From Anaerolineales bacterium (GTDB lineage: Bacteria > Chloroflexota > Anaerolineae > Anaerolineales > Villigracilaceae), in assembly GCA_030583925.1 (NCBI GenBank), contig CP129482.1, positions 1,922,001-1,986,000 on the forward strand: a stretch of DNA of 64,000 nucleotides. The letters are read 5' to 3'. The notes beneath the pieces are model-generated. The model saw only the letters and a list, made by a program, of their open reading frames with translations. It had not been told where the DNA came from and did not search any database. The position numbers and the translations under genes are program-made. Positions 1-7,456 of the stretch are shown piece by piece (the first letter of the stretch is position 1; every line of letters begins with the position of its first letter).

Positions 1-68
1 ACCTCGGCGCGTTGATCGGTCTGTGGCTTGCGAGCCGAAAGAAAAACGACCAGCCAATTTCAGGCTGA
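1..68 (+). CDS. 3' end of an unidentified, probably membrane protein (partial)
   Basis: Frame 3 is open from the window edge to a TGA at 66-68. It encodes a hydrophobic stretch (LGALIGLWLA) followed by a short charged tail (SRKKNDQPISG). This pattern fits the last transmembrane helix and cytoplasmic tail of a membrane protein. Only about 21 residues are visible, so no family can be named. The stop lies within an imperfect inverted repeat (about 43-72) that could help end transcription before the convergent scpA gene. Confidence 0.4.
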   Translation, partial: LGALIGLWLASRKKNDQPISG

Positions 69-97
69 TCGTTAACCGCTGACTGCGTATTCCTGAT

Positions 98-868
98 TTA
101 CTCAAATTCCAATTCCAATTCTTCCTCATCGCTCCAATCTGCATTGCGATTGATCTCGATGTCGCTGAACAGCTCTTCCTGATGAACGTCAATGCGATAG
201 CGTTTGATGAGTTCGAGCATCGCCAAAAATGTGACGACGATCTCGATGCGCGAAGCGCCGCCATCCACCAACGAGCGGAAGGTAGTCCGTTGCACGTCGC
301 GCATGATTTTTGCGATCAAGTCGATCTTTTCGCGGATGGTCACGCGCGGCGGCGCGATCACGGACGCGAGCGGTTTCTTTTCCTTCTCCCGAGCGAAGGC
401 AACTTCCGCCGCATTGACCAACTTCTCGAGCGTGAGATTCGACATGTCGAGTTTCGGTTCCACTTTCGGCGGCGGAGCGATTCGCAAATAGGTCCGCAAA
501 TTTTCATCTTGCCGTCCGTTCAGCCAACCGCCGATCTCTTTGAAGCGTTTGTATAATTTCAACTGGTCTACGAGCGAGGCACCTGCATCCTCTTCGCTAG
601 CCTCGCGCGCGGGTGGTCGCGGCAAAATCGCCTCGGACTTAATCTGCAACAACTTCGCCGCGATCACCAAAAACGCCGAAATTTCGTCGGCGTTCAATTC
701 TTCCATGGCGTTGATGTACGCGAGATATTGATCGGTCACCAACGCAAGCGAAACGGCGGTGATGTCCAATTCGGCGCGCTCGATCAAATCCAGCAGAAGG
801 TCGAGCGGTCCTTCATACACGGGCGTTTGGACGTTGTAGTTCAGTTGTCGTCCGAGCAAATTTTCCAT
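98..868 (-). CDS. scpA: Segregation and condensation protein A (ScpA)
   Basis: 256 residues, normal kleisin length. ScpA bridges the SMC ATPase heads, together with ScpB, in the complex that compacts and separates chromosomes. The N-terminus carries the family hallmark YEGPLDLLLDLIERAELDI, and the C-terminus is the winged-helix part ending in LELIKRYRIDVHQEE. A central acidic linker separates the two, as is usual. The gene diverges from moaC. A palindromic -10 box (878-885) lies 9 bases before its ATG, so the mRNA should have almost no leader. scpB is not visible; it may lie beyond the window edge or elsewhere. Confidence 0.93.
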   Translation of the reverse strand: MENLLGRQLNYNVQTPVYEGPLDLLLDLIERAELDITAVSLALVTDQYLAYINAMEELNADEISAFLVIAAKLLQIKSEAILPRPPAREASEEDAGASLVDQLKLYKRFKEIGGWLNGRQDENLRTYLRIAPPPKVEPKLDMSNLTLEKLVNAAEVAFAREKEKKPLASVIAPPRVTIREKIDLIAKIMRDVQRTTFRSLVDGGASRIEIVVTFLAMLELIKRYRIDVHQEELFSDIEINRNADWSDEEELELEFE

Positions 869-877
869 GAGGCTTGA

Positions 878-885
878 ATTATAAT
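878..885. promoter_or_regulatory. Palindromic -10 box shared by divergent scpA and moaC
   Basis: The octamer ATTATAAT equals its own reverse complement, so a perfect TATAAT can be read on both strands. On the plus strand TATAAT (880-885) is followed by 6 bases and the moaC ATG. On the minus strand the box is followed by 9 bases and the scpA ATG. Initiation about 7 bases downstream would give leaderless or nearly leaderless mRNAs in both directions. No good -35 is evident on either side. Confidence 0.6.
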
Positions 886-891
886 CTACGC

Positions 892-1374
892 ATGTCCAAT
901 CAACTATCTCATCTCGACGAGCGCGGACGAGTGAAAATGGTAGATGTCGGCGATAAACCCGACACCGAGCGCGTCGCGATCGCGCGCGGCGAAATCCACA
1001 TGAAAAAAGAAACGCTGGATTTGATCCGCGCGGGGCAGATGAAAAAAGGGGATGTGCTCACCGTCGCGCAAATTGCGGGAATCGCCGCTTCAAAACGGAC
1101 CTCCGACCTGATTCCCCTTTGTCATCCTCTCCCACTCTCGAAGGTGGACGTAGACCTCGCGTTGGACGATTCCCTGCCTGGCGTCGTCATCACCGCCACC
1201 GTGAAAACCGTCGGCAAGACGGGCGTCGAAATGGAAGCGCTGACCGCCGTCTCGGTCGCCGCGCTCACGGTCTATGATATGGCGAAAGCGGCGGAGAAGA
1301 CGATGAGGATTCAAAACATCCGCTTGGTTGAAAAACGTGGCGGACAATCTGGCGACGTGGTGAATGAAGCGTAA
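892..1374 (+). CDS. moaC: Cyclic pyranopterin monophosphate synthase MoaC
   Basis: 160 residues. MoaC converts the MoaA product to cyclic pyranopterin monophosphate in molybdenum cofactor synthesis. Family motifs are clear: [17 protein letters not shown], and [19 protein letters not shown] followed by YDMAKA. The ATG at 892 gives the usual MoaC N-terminus ([17 protein letters not shown]). An in-frame TTG at 874 is less likely because it lies upstream of the -10 box. There is no Shine-Dalgarno, which fits leaderless initiation. It heads a plus-strand cluster with a cupin gene, moaD and moaE; moaA is not in view. Confidence 0.95.
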   Translation: MSNQLSHLDERGRVKMVDVGDKPDTERVAIARGEIHMKKETLDLIRAGQMKKGDVLTVAQIAGIAASKRTSDLIPLCHPLPLSKVDVDLALDDSLPGVVITATVKTVGKTGVEMEALTAVSVAALTVYDMAKAAEKTMRIQNIRLVEKRGGQSGDVVNEA

Positions 1375-1412
1375 ACAGGTAGACACGTAGACAGGTAAAA
1401 ATTGAGATACTC

Positions 1413-1778
1413 ATGAAGTACGATCCGATAAACCTCCAAAATAAATTGTCCAAATTCTCTGAACATTGGTCGCCGAGAATCGTGGCGCAGATGAACGATT
1501 ATCAATTCAAGGTCGTGAAAGCGCAGGGAGAATTTGGCTGGCACAGCCACCCCGAGACAGACGAGGTTTTTCTCGTTTTGCACGGAACGCTCGACATCCA
1601 TTTTCGGGTGGGACATGTGGCGTTGAACGAAGGTGAGATGTACGTTGTGCCAAAAGGCGTGGAGCATAAACCTGTCGCAAATGAGGAATGTCATATTTTG
1701 CTGGTCGAGCCAGCGGGTACGGTTAACACGGGCGACGTCGTCAGTGAAAAGACCGCGCCGAACGATGCCTGGATTTAG
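1413..1778 (+). CDS. Cupin-domain protein
   Basis: 121 residues forming a single cupin barrel. The metal-binding motif 1 is visible as [16 protein letters not shown], and motif 2 as [14 protein letters not shown], so two His, one Glu and a later His are all present. Proteins of this size are small metal-dependent or ligand-binding cupins of varied function; the substrate cannot be read from sequence. It sits between moaC and moaD, ending 5 bases before moaD, so it is probably cotranscribed with the cofactor genes. Whether it has any role in molybdenum cofactor chemistry is unknown. Confidence 0.85.
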   Translation: MKYDPINLQNKLSKFSEHWSPRIVAQMNDYQFKVVKAQGEFGWHSHPETDEVFLVLHGTLDIHFRVGHVALNEGEMYVVPKGVEHKPVANEECHILLVEPAGTVNTGDVVSEKTAPNDAWI

Positions 1779-1783
1779 AGGCT

Positions 1784-2032
1784 ATGAACCATATCAAGTT
1801 GTTATTCTTTGCTACCATTCGTGAACGGATGGGAACCAAATCGCTGGATTTGGAACTTCCAGCCGAAGCGACGATAGGGGATTTGAAAATAAACCTTTCG
1901 GAGAGATACCCGAAAATTAAGGATTCACTGAAAAGCGTTTTGGTGACTATCAATCGGGAATACGCCTTCGACGAGGCGGTTATCCCGTCGAATGCTGAGA
2001 TTGGCGTCTTTCCTCCCGTGTCGGGCGGATGA
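1784..2032 (+). CDS. moaD: Molybdopterin synthase sulfur-carrier subunit MoaD
   Basis: 82 residues with a ubiquitin-like fold. It ends in the required C-terminal Gly-Gly (FPPVSGG), which is adenylated and thiocarboxylated so that it can hand sulfur to MoaE. Internal features match MoaD: KLLFFATIRERMGTKSLDLEL at the start and VTINREYAFDEAVIPSNAEI near the end. It starts 5 bases after the cupin stop and is followed 71 bases later by moaE, its partner in the synthase. Confidence 0.93.
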   Translation: MNHIKLLFFATIRERMGTKSLDLELPAEATIGDLKINLSERYPKIKDSLKSVLVTINREYAFDEAVIPSNAEIGVFPPVSGG

Positions 2033-2040
2033 TAGCGCAA

Positions 2041-2092
2041 GGGCACAGCGAAGGATTGAAAGGTTTTGTCTGTGATTAATTTCGCTGTGCCC
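2041..2092. repeat. 12-bp inverted repeat between moaD and moaE
   Basis: The arms GGGCACAGCGAA (2041-2052) and TTCGCTGTGCCC (2081-2092) are perfect complements around a 28-base loop. It fills most of the moaD-moaE gap. It has no T-run, so it is not an obvious terminator. It looks like one of the dispersed hairpin repeats found between genes in this window. Confidence 0.65.
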
Positions 2093-2103
2093 CTACGAAT
2101 TCA

Positions 2104-2565
2104 ATGATGAGACTTCCAACCATTTTCTCCATCACTGAAGACGAAATTGACTTGAACGACCTGCTCGCGCGGATCACGCTCACGTCTACGGGCGCGGCGG
2201 CGATCTTCACGGGAATGGTGCGGGGCGAGACAAAGCGCGGTGAGGAGCATCAAACGGAGTATCTCGAATACGAAGCATACATCCCAATGGCGGAAGAGAA
2301 GATGAGGCAAGTAGCGGACGAGATACGCGCCAAATGGGACGCGGTGGAAGGAATCGCCATCGTTCAACGGATCGGCAAGTTGTATCCGAAAACGCCGACC
2401 GTGTTGATCGCCTGCACCGCCGCGCATCGCGATACGGGAGTCTTTGAAGCCGCGCGCTATGGGATTGATCGCCTCAAAGAGATCGTGCCAATCTGGAAGA
2501 AGGAAGTGAGTCCTAGCGGTGAGTTTTGGGTGGAGGGGGAGTACATCCCGAAGGCGGGAGAGTGA
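2104..2565 (+). CDS. moaE: Molybdopterin synthase catalytic subunit MoaE
   Basis: 153 residues. MoaE binds the pterin precursor and inserts two sulfurs delivered by MoaD to form the dithiolene. Recognisable segments are AIFTGMVRGETKRGE, LEYEAYIPMAEEKM, IVQRIGKLYPKTPTVLIAC and HRDTGVFEAARYGIDRLKEIVPIWKKE; the last includes the conserved lysines near the active site. Two adjacent ATG codons (2104 and 2107) are possible starts. It closes the moaC-cupin-moaD-moaE cluster and is followed directly by a hairpin repeat. Confidence 0.94.
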   Translation: MMRLPTIFSITEDEIDLNDLLARITLTSTGAAAIFTGMVRGETKRGEEHQTEYLEYEAYIPMAEEKMRQVADEIRAKWDAVEGIAIVQRIGKLYPKTPTVLIACTAAHRDTGVFEAARYGIDRLKEIVPIWKKEVSPSGEFWVEGEYIPKAGE

Positions 2566-2569
2566 GTTA

Positions 2570-2603
2570 CCCTCACCCCAGCCCTCTCCCAAAGGGAGAG
2601 GGG
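2570..2603. repeat. Dispersed hairpin repeat after moaE
   Basis: A CCCTCACCCCAG leader is followed by CCCTCTCCC (2582-2590), loop AAA and GGGAGAGGG (2594-2602), giving a perfect 9-bp stem. This sequence type is a widespread intergenic hairpin repeat in many bacterial genomes. It may also stop or slow transcription out of moaE. Confidence 0.7.
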
Positions 2604-2734
2604 GACGAAGCGCGGAATAATTTGCCAAGCCGAATCAGTCATCCCGTGGAGCGAAGCGTGTTGAAGTCCGTGACGATGCTCAGGATGCGGTGTTAAAATT
2701 GCACGAGTTCAATCATCAAGAATTGTGAGGCTGA

Positions 2735-3970
2735 ATGGAAAAAGTTGTCATCACAGGCATGGGGACGGTCAGTCCGCTGGGGTTGACGGTGAAGGAATCC
2801 TGGCAAAATGCGGTCAATGGGGTTTCGGGTGTGGCGCCGATTACGCTGTTCGATTCTGCACCGCACAACGTGCATTTTGCGGCGGAGGTGAAAAACTTTA
2901 AGCCTGAAAATTACATGGACGCGAAGGAAGCGCGGCGGCGCGACCGTTTCGAGTTGCTCGGCGCGGCGGCAGTGAAAGAAGCGCTGGCAGATTCTGGGCT
3001 GGAGATCAATGAGAGTAACGCGGGGCGTATTGGCGTCATGATCTCTTCGGCGATCGGCGGTATCACATCGCTCGAAGAGGCGGTGATCACGAATCAAAAA
3101 GACGGACCGCGACGCATCAGCCCGTTCTTGATTCCCATGCTGATGTCGAACGGCGCGGCGGGGCTTGCCGCGATCGATCATCGCATCAAGGGCCCCGCGC
3201 TGTCGGTCGCTTCGGCGTGCGCTTCGGGTTCGGATGGGATCGGCGTCGCGTTCATGATGTTGAAGGCTGGCATGATCGATGTGGCGCTAGCGGGCGCGTC
3301 GGAGGCGACGATCTGTTCGGTGGGCGTCGGCGCGTTCGACCGCATCGGCGCGATGTCGCGGCGCGACGGCGATTACTCGATGACGCCGCAGCCGTTCGAT
3401 AAAAACCGCGACGGGTTGGTGATGGGCGAAGGCGCGGCGGTCCTTGTGTTGGAAACGGAATCACATGCAAAAGCGCGCGGTGCGCAAATTCATGCGGAAC
3501 TCGCGGGATACGGCGCCACAGCGGACGCGTATCACATCACTGCGCCTCATGAAAACGGGGAGGGCGGAGCCGCCGCCATTCGGATGGCGCTCCAGTCGGC
3601 GGGCGCGAACGTGGACGAGGTCGGCTACATCAACGCGCACGGGACCGGTACGCCGCTGAACGATAAATCGGAAACGATGGTGATCAAAGGCGCGTTCGGC
3701 GAACTGGCGTACAACATTCCCATTTCTTCGACCAAATCCATGACCGGGCACATGCTCGGCGCGACCGGCGCGTTGGAGGCGATCTTCTGCGCGCAGGCTG
3801 TGCGTGAGGGCATCCTGCCGCCGACGATCCATTACGAGACGCCCGACCCGGATTGCGATTTGGATTACATCCCCAACAAGGCGCGCGAGAAGAAAATCAC
3901 GCTTGCCATAAGTAACGCCTTCGGCTTCGGCGGGCATAACGCGGTGCTGGCGATCCGAAAATATTCGTAA
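2735..3970 (+). CDS. fabF: 3-oxoacyl-[acyl-carrier-protein] synthase II (FabF)
   Basis: 411 residues, full length for a KAS II enzyme. It condenses malonyl-ACP with acyl-ACP in fatty-acid elongation. The catalytic triad is visible: Cys near residue 162 in SVASACASGSDG, His near 302 in INAHGTGTPLND, and His near 338 in TGHMLGATGALEA. The C-terminal NAFGFGGHNAVL motif is intact. A GTGAGG Shine-Dalgarno lies just before the ATG. It stands alone here rather than in a fab cluster; a separate acyl carrier protein gene occurs at 61.9 kb. Confidence 0.95.
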   Translation: MEKVVITGMGTVSPLGLTVKESWQNAVNGVSGVAPITLFDSAPHNVHFAAEVKNFKPENYMDAKEARRRDRFELLGAAAVKEALADSGLEINESNAGRIGVMISSAIGGITSLEEAVITNQKDGPRRISPFLIPMLMSNGAAGLAAIDHRIKGPALSVASACASGSDGIGVAFMMLKAGMIDVALAGASEATICSVGVGAFDRIGAMSRRDGDYSMTPQPFDKNRDGLVMGEGAAVLVLETESHAKARGAQIHAELAGYGATADAYHITAPHENGEGGAAAIRMALQSAGANVDEVGYINAHGTGTPLNDKSETMVIKGAFGELAYNIPISSTKSMTGHMLGATGALEAIFCAQAVREGILPPTIHYETPDPDCDLDYIPNKAREKKITLAISNAFGFGGHNAVLAIRKYS

Positions 3971-3985
3971 CATCGTAAATTTTTC

Positions 3986-4054
3986 TTAGCCACGGATTAC
4001 ACGGATTTGCGCGGAATATTGAAAATCTGTGAGGATCAGTGAAATCCGTGACTG
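3986..4054. repeat. Dispersed inverted repeat between fabF and rplS
   Basis: CACGGATT (3991-3998) pairs with AATCCGTG (4043-4050), inside the common intergenic pattern TTAGCCACGGATTACACGG that ends in AATCCGTGA. A related half-copy occurs near 5901-5925. It carries no gene. Confidence 0.6.
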
Positions 4055-4076
4055 AGTTCGGTTTCCTAAACTCGGC

Positions 4077-4105
4077 TTGTCCAACCCGAAAAGCCATGCT
4101 ATAAT
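4077..4105 (+). promoter_or_regulatory. Sigma70-type promoter of rplS
   Basis: TTGTCC (4077-4082), a 17-base spacer and a perfect TATAAT (4100-4105) form a strong promoter. Transcription would begin near 4112, leaving a leader of about 42 bases with an AAGGA Shine-Dalgarno (4141-4145) before the ATG at 4154. Confidence 0.8.
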
Positions 4106-4153
4106 CCGCCGTCGCTCAAAAAAAGACCATATCAAAAGTAAGGAAGAAAGAGA

Positions 4154-4507
4154 ATGTCCCAGCAGATCCTCAAGGCTCTCGAAGCCAAAAAGAATGACAA
4201 TGTGCCGGACGTACAGTCTGGCGATACTGTCAGCGTGCATGTGAAGATCAAAGAAGGCGAACGCGAACGTATTCAGGAGTTCAAAGGCACGGTTATCCGC
4301 TTGCGAAAGGGCGGGACCGAGCGCTCCATCACGGTTCGACGCGTCGCCTCTAACGGCGTCGGCGTGGAGCGCACGTTCCTGCTCCGCTCGCCCCGTCTCG
4401 ATAAAGTGGTGGTCGAACGCCACAATCAGGTGCGGCGCGCACAACTCTACTTCATGCGCGGACGCACTGGCAAGTCTGCCCGCCTCAAGCAGAAGTTCGA
4501 TAACTAG
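4154..4507 (+). CDS. rplS: 50S ribosomal protein L19
   Basis: 117 residues, the usual length. L19 sits at the interface of the two ribosomal subunits. Signature segments are SGDTVSVHVKIKEGERERIQ, FKGTVIRLRKGG and VGVERTFLLRSP, and the C-terminus is RRAQLYFMRGRTGKSARLKQK. It is a one-gene unit with its own strong promoter and a rho-independent terminator 6 bases past the stop. The common partner genes trmD and rimM are not next to it here. Confidence 0.97.
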   Translation: MSQQILKALEAKKNDNVPDVQSGDTVSVHVKIKEGERERIQEFKGTVIRLRKGGTERSITVRRVASNGVGVERTFLLRSPRLDKVVVERHNQVRRAQLYFMRGRTGKSARLKQKFDN

Positions 4508-4513
4508 CAAGTG

Positions 4514-4549
4514 AGACCCTAAAGGTTTTCAAAACCTTTAGGGTCTTTT
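4514..4549 (+). terminator. Rho-independent terminator of rplS
   Basis: A nearly perfect 16-bp palindrome, AGACCCTAAAGGTTTT (4514-4529) and AAAACCTTTAGGGTCT (4531-4546), is followed by a T run. The last bases of the terminator merge with the -10 box of the next gene (TACAAT, 4549-4554). Confidence 0.88.
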
Positions 4550-4554
4550 ACAAT
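4549..4554 (+). promoter_or_regulatory. Leaderless-type -10 box before the glutamine amidotransferase gene
   Basis: TACAAT lies exactly 7 bases before the ATG at 4562, so transcription should start at or next to the start codon. No Shine-Dalgarno is present. The box begins inside the T tail of the rplS terminator, which makes the intergenic region very compact. Confidence 0.55.
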
Positions 4555-4561
4555 GGGGGCT

Positions 4562-5275
4562 ATGAAACCTCTCATCGGAATTACTACCCATTTATCGAAC
4601 AACGAATACGGTCAGGCGCGCGTCGTCCTGCAACAAGCCTATGCGGACGCGGTGATGCAAGCCGGAGGCGTGCCGGTTCTTATCCCTTCGTTGATCGCGG
4701 ACGACGGCTGGGACTCGCTCTATGCCCGCCTCGACGGGATTCTCCTCTCCGGCGGTGGCGACATCGCCCTCGACCATTTCCCCGGCGAAGCGCATCCCCG
4801 CATCTCAGACGTGGAGCCGCAACGCGACGCCATCGAGTTGAAACTCGCTCGCGCCGCTGTGGACGACGGCAAACCCTTCCTCGGAATCTGCCGTGGATGC
4901 CAGGTCGTCAACGTCGCCCTCGGCGGGACGCTATACACGCATCTGCCGGATCAATTCCCCAACGCGCTCGATCATTCCTATCCGGGCAACTTGCGGCATG
5001 TACTTGTCCATCAAGTGAAAATAGAAGAGGGCACGCGCTTCGCGGACGTGCTTGGCGAGCCGATCGTGCGCGTCAACAGCCATCACCACCAGGGACTCAA
5101 AGATGTCGCTTCCGCGCTCCGCGTAGCAGGTCATGCCCCCGATGGGTTGGTGGAAGCGGTTGAATTGCCCGATCATCCCTTTGGTCTCGCCGTGCAATGG
5201 CACCCCGAATGGCTGACGAACCAAGAGCCGACAAGGAACTTGTTTAGGAAGTTTGTCGAAGCGGCGGAGGGATGA
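4562..5275 (+). CDS. Peptidase C26 / class I glutamine amidotransferase-like protein (PuuD type)
   Basis: 237 residues. The family includes gamma-glutamyl-gamma-aminobutyrate hydrolase (PuuD) and related enzymes that cleave gamma-glutamyl bonds. The nucleophile Cys is near residue 110 in LGICRGCQVVNVALGG, and the His-Glu pair is in VQWHPEWL near the C-terminus. The region YLDGILLSGGGDI-like (LDGILLSGGGDIALDHF) also fits. The ATG at 4562 is preferred over the one at 4553 because the -10 box ends at 4554. The exact substrate is unknown, and no other polyamine genes are nearby. Confidence 0.85.
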   Translation: MKPLIGITTHLSNNEYGQARVVLQQAYADAVMQAGGVPVLIPSLIADDGWDSLYARLDGILLSGGGDIALDHFPGEAHPRISDVEPQRDAIELKLARAAVDDGKPFLGICRGCQVVNVALGGTLYTHLPDQFPNALDHSYPGNLRHVLVHQVKIEEGTRFADVLGEPIVRVNSHHHQGLKDVASALRVAGHAPDGLVEAVELPDHPFGLAVQWHPEWLTNQEPTRNLFRKFVEAAEG

Positions 5276-5301
5276 AGTTCGTAGATTGAGATCGCCTGTC
5301 G

Positions 5302-5709
5302 TCAATTCTTGATCACACCGACCGCTTCAATCTCGATCAAAAAATCTTTGTTTGCCAGCCTTCGCACCCCAATCCAGGTTGTGGTCGGCGCGTGGTCCGC
5401 TGGAAAAAATTCTTTTAGGGCGGCTTGAATGTGACGGCTTTCTTCCATCTTTTCTTCGACAATATAAAGCCGCATAGAGACGATGTCTGTCAATGCGCCG
5501 CCCGCCGCTTTTATGGCGATTTCGATATTCCTAAACGCTTGCCAGGTTTGCGCCTGCAGGTCGTTGGCTCCAACGATCTGCTGTTGTTCATCCCAGCCGA
5601 CCTGCCCGGATAAAAACACCATTTTTCCACTGCCGCTAGTGACGATTTGAGAAAAACCATATTGCAGGCTGGGAAAAAGTTCTTTTGGATTGATGTATTC
5701 TTTAGACAT
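5302..5709 (-). CDS. RidA family protein (YjgF/UK114)
   Basis: 135 residues, typical of the RidA family. Canonical members hydrolyse reactive enamine/imine intermediates released by PLP enzymes; others have divergent roles. Recognisable parts are MVFLSGQVGWDEQQQIVG, QAFRNIEIAIKAAGGAL and PTTTWIGVRRLANKDFLIEIEAVG. The usual family ending contains RVEVEA or similar, and here it is LIEIEAVGVI. AAAGGTAG provides a Shine-Dalgarno. It is convergent with the amidotransferase gene and not in an operon. Confidence 0.88.
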   Translation of the reverse strand: MSKEYINPKELFPSLQYGFSQIVTSGSGKMVFLSGQVGWDEQQQIVGANDLQAQTWQAFRNIEIAIKAAGGALTDIVSMRLYIVEEKMEESRHIQAALKEFFPADHAPTTTWIGVRRLANKDFLIEIEAVGVIKN

Positions 5710-6114
5710 TTCTCTACCTTTGTTACCGGGTTACTAACCAGAAATTTTGGATTGCTGTTTTGTTTTATGACCGTTTGCCTGTTCAGTCGGAAAGTGTTTT
5801 GAAATTCAGTTTTAACTACAGACCGCGATGCGCGCAGATAAAAGGATTTAATGGCGATTTTTTTGGAGAAGTTCATCAAAAGTTACAATTCGTCCGTGTT
5901 CATCTGTGGTGAATTCGTTATTTTTTTACCTCGATCGGTACGTGAACTGTTTCCAACTTGGCTTGTTTAGTGCCGAGTAGTTTACGTTCTCTGGGCTAAA
6001 GCAATGGATAGACAGTGGGATACTGCTCAACTAGATAAAGGCAGAGACAAAGAAAGCGCTTGATAATCATGTCGAGCCCCCCTGTGCTAGTTGTTGTGTG
6101 CTCTATTGGGTGTG
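5710..6114. other. Intergenic stretch without a recognisable gene
   Basis: About 405 bases that are more AT-rich than the neighbours. I see no convincing coding frame, RNA gene or strong hairpin. It contains a half-copy of the dispersed repeat type (GTCCGTGTTCATCTGTGGT, about 5902-5920). The first part serves as upstream region for the RidA gene. Confidence 0.5.
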
Positions 6115-6567
6115 TTATGATTGTTGGAGCACGCCGCGCAGATACTTTACAACGATGGTGTCGTCAGGTGGATAGTTTGGGGGCGCTACCGATGTGAGTT
6201 GAGCAAGAACACATAGCCAAGTTTCTCCAGCGCGGATATACGTGTCTGTATAGCAGGTCATTCCTTCAGTCTCTACGCCGTTGCGGATGCGGGTCCATTT
6301 GGTTGCGGCGCTTACGAGCGCAACATCTCCGATTAGGGTAATTCGCTCATCGCGCATATCCCAGTATGGGATGACATCAGGGTCAAATCCTGTCGCCCAT
6401 TCTTCTAAATATGTGGCGCGGTCCATGTGAGCGCCTTGTGTGTCAATCGTTCTAAATGATGGGTGCAGGATGGCGTTGTGGGAGGGTACGTCGTTTGTAA
6501 CAAAATTGTGAATGAAACGCTTGTTGAGAGCCTGCAAAGTTGTCATATCGGATTCGGCAGATGTCAT
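6115..6567 (-). CDS. NTF2-like (SnoaL/DUF4440-type) protein
   Basis: 150 residues with the cone-shaped NTF2-like pattern. A helical N-terminus (LQALNKRFIHNFVTNDVPSH) is followed by a DRATYLEEWATGFDP helix and alternating strands (ERITLIGDVALVSAATKW, TDTYIRAGETWLCVLAQLTSV). Such proteins act as small enzymes or ligand-binding modules; no specific activity can be assigned. A strong GAGGAGA Shine-Dalgarno precedes the chosen ATG. It is separated from the response regulator upstream by about 80 bases. Confidence 0.8.
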   Translation of the reverse strand: MTSAESDMTTLQALNKRFIHNFVTNDVPSHNAILHPSFRTIDTQGAHMDRATYLEEWATGFDPDVIPYWDMRDERITLIGDVALVSAATKWTRIRNGVETEGMTCYTDTYIRAGETWLCVLAQLTSVAPPNYPPDDTIVVKYLRGVLQQS

Positions 6568-6650
6568 GAAAGTTCTCCTCGAAACATGTAGGCATGTAGG
6601 TGTGTACAGAACCGTATTTTACAGTAAAAACGGGCTTTGGATTTCGCGCC

Positions 6651-7385
6651 TCACTTATCGCCCTCGTACAAATACCCCGTCCCTCGTACGCTGACGATGC
6701 GGTCGGATAGCGAGGGGAACGATTCAAGTTTGTGGCGCAAGCGGCTCACCAGCGGACGCAAAATTTCGGGCGCTTCGCGCTGGGAGGTGTCGTAGCCTTG
6801 CACGAGCAGGACTAACTCGCGGTGCGAATAGACCCGTCCCGGGTTTTCGATTAGCACGCGCAACAGGCGTCCCTCGGCGGGGGTCAGGTGGATGATGTTG
6901 TCCTTTTTGCGGATCAAACGGCGGGAGAGGTCAATGTACGTGCCGTCTTTCAACGTGAACTCCGCGTTGCCCTCGTCCACATCTGTGACCGCGTTGCCGG
7001 CGCGCGCTTTCAAGCGAGCGTCGCGGCGGGAGAGTCCCTTTTTGACGCTGGCGATCACCTGCGCGGGCGAGGCGGGTTTGAGCAAATAATCGTGGATGCG
7101 CAAACGCAGCGCTTGGATCGCGGACTCAGTAGTGGCGAACGCCGTGAGAAGCACGATCTCTGTCTCAGGGGAAATCTGATTCACCACCTGCACCACTTCC
7201 AAGCCGTCCATGCCGGGCATACGTAGGTCAACGATCATCAATTCGACCGGATGCGTGCGCACGTATTCGATCGCCGCCTGTCCGTTCGGCGCCGAATTGA
7301 CGGAGAATCCCTCCAGCCGCAAAATGTCGCTCATGGATTGGCGCGCTACCGGTTCGTCGTCTACAACCAAGATGTTCGATTTCAT
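6651..7385 (-). CDS. OmpR/PhoB-type response regulator
   Basis: 244 residues. The N-terminal receiver has VVDDEP, the phospho-acceptor Asp near residue 52 in MIVDLRMPGMDG, a Thr/Ala switch (LLTAFATTE) and the Lys in LLKPASP. The C-terminal winged helix has LTPAEGRLLRVLIENPGRVYS and LRHKLE...VRGTGYLYEG. It should bind DNA when phosphorylated. It lies just downstream of two histidine kinase genes on the same strand, which are likely partners. A GGGAG Shine-Dalgarno is well placed. A repeat half-copy fills the 71-base gap to the kinase gene. Confidence 0.92.
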   Translation of the reverse strand: MKSNILVVDDEPVARQSMSDILRLEGFSVNSAPNGQAAIEYVRTHPVELMIVDLRMPGMDGLEVVQVVNQISPETEIVLLTAFATTESAIQALRLRIHDYLLKPASPAQVIASVKKGLSRRDARLKARAGNAVTDVDEGNAEFTLKDGTYIDLSRRLIRKKDNIIHLTPAEGRLLRVLIENPGRVYSHRELVLLVQGYDTSQREAPEILRPLVSRLRHKLESFPSLSDRIVSVRGTGYLYEGDK

Positions 7386-7424
7386 TGTTTATCTCCCATG
7401 GAATGATCGTTTACTTGAGTTCAT

Positions 7425-7453
7425 GAGATTGCTTCGCCTCACTCGCAATGACA
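7425..7453. repeat. Half-copy of a dispersed hairpin repeat
   Basis: GAGATTGCTTCGC...TCGCAATGACA matches the right arm of the complete element at 62203-62280. It lies between the kinase stop and the response-regulator start. The flanking sequences on the two sides resemble each other (TATTGCTTATCTCCC versus CATTGTTTATCTCCC), as if the element entered with a short duplication. Confidence 0.7.
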
Positions 7454-7456
7454 TGT

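Noticed and set aside
5511..5879. 122-residue minus-strand frame upstream of and overlapping the RidA gene
   Set aside because: It overlaps the RidA gene in another frame, has no recognisable domain and lacks a ribosome-binding site. It is most likely chance.
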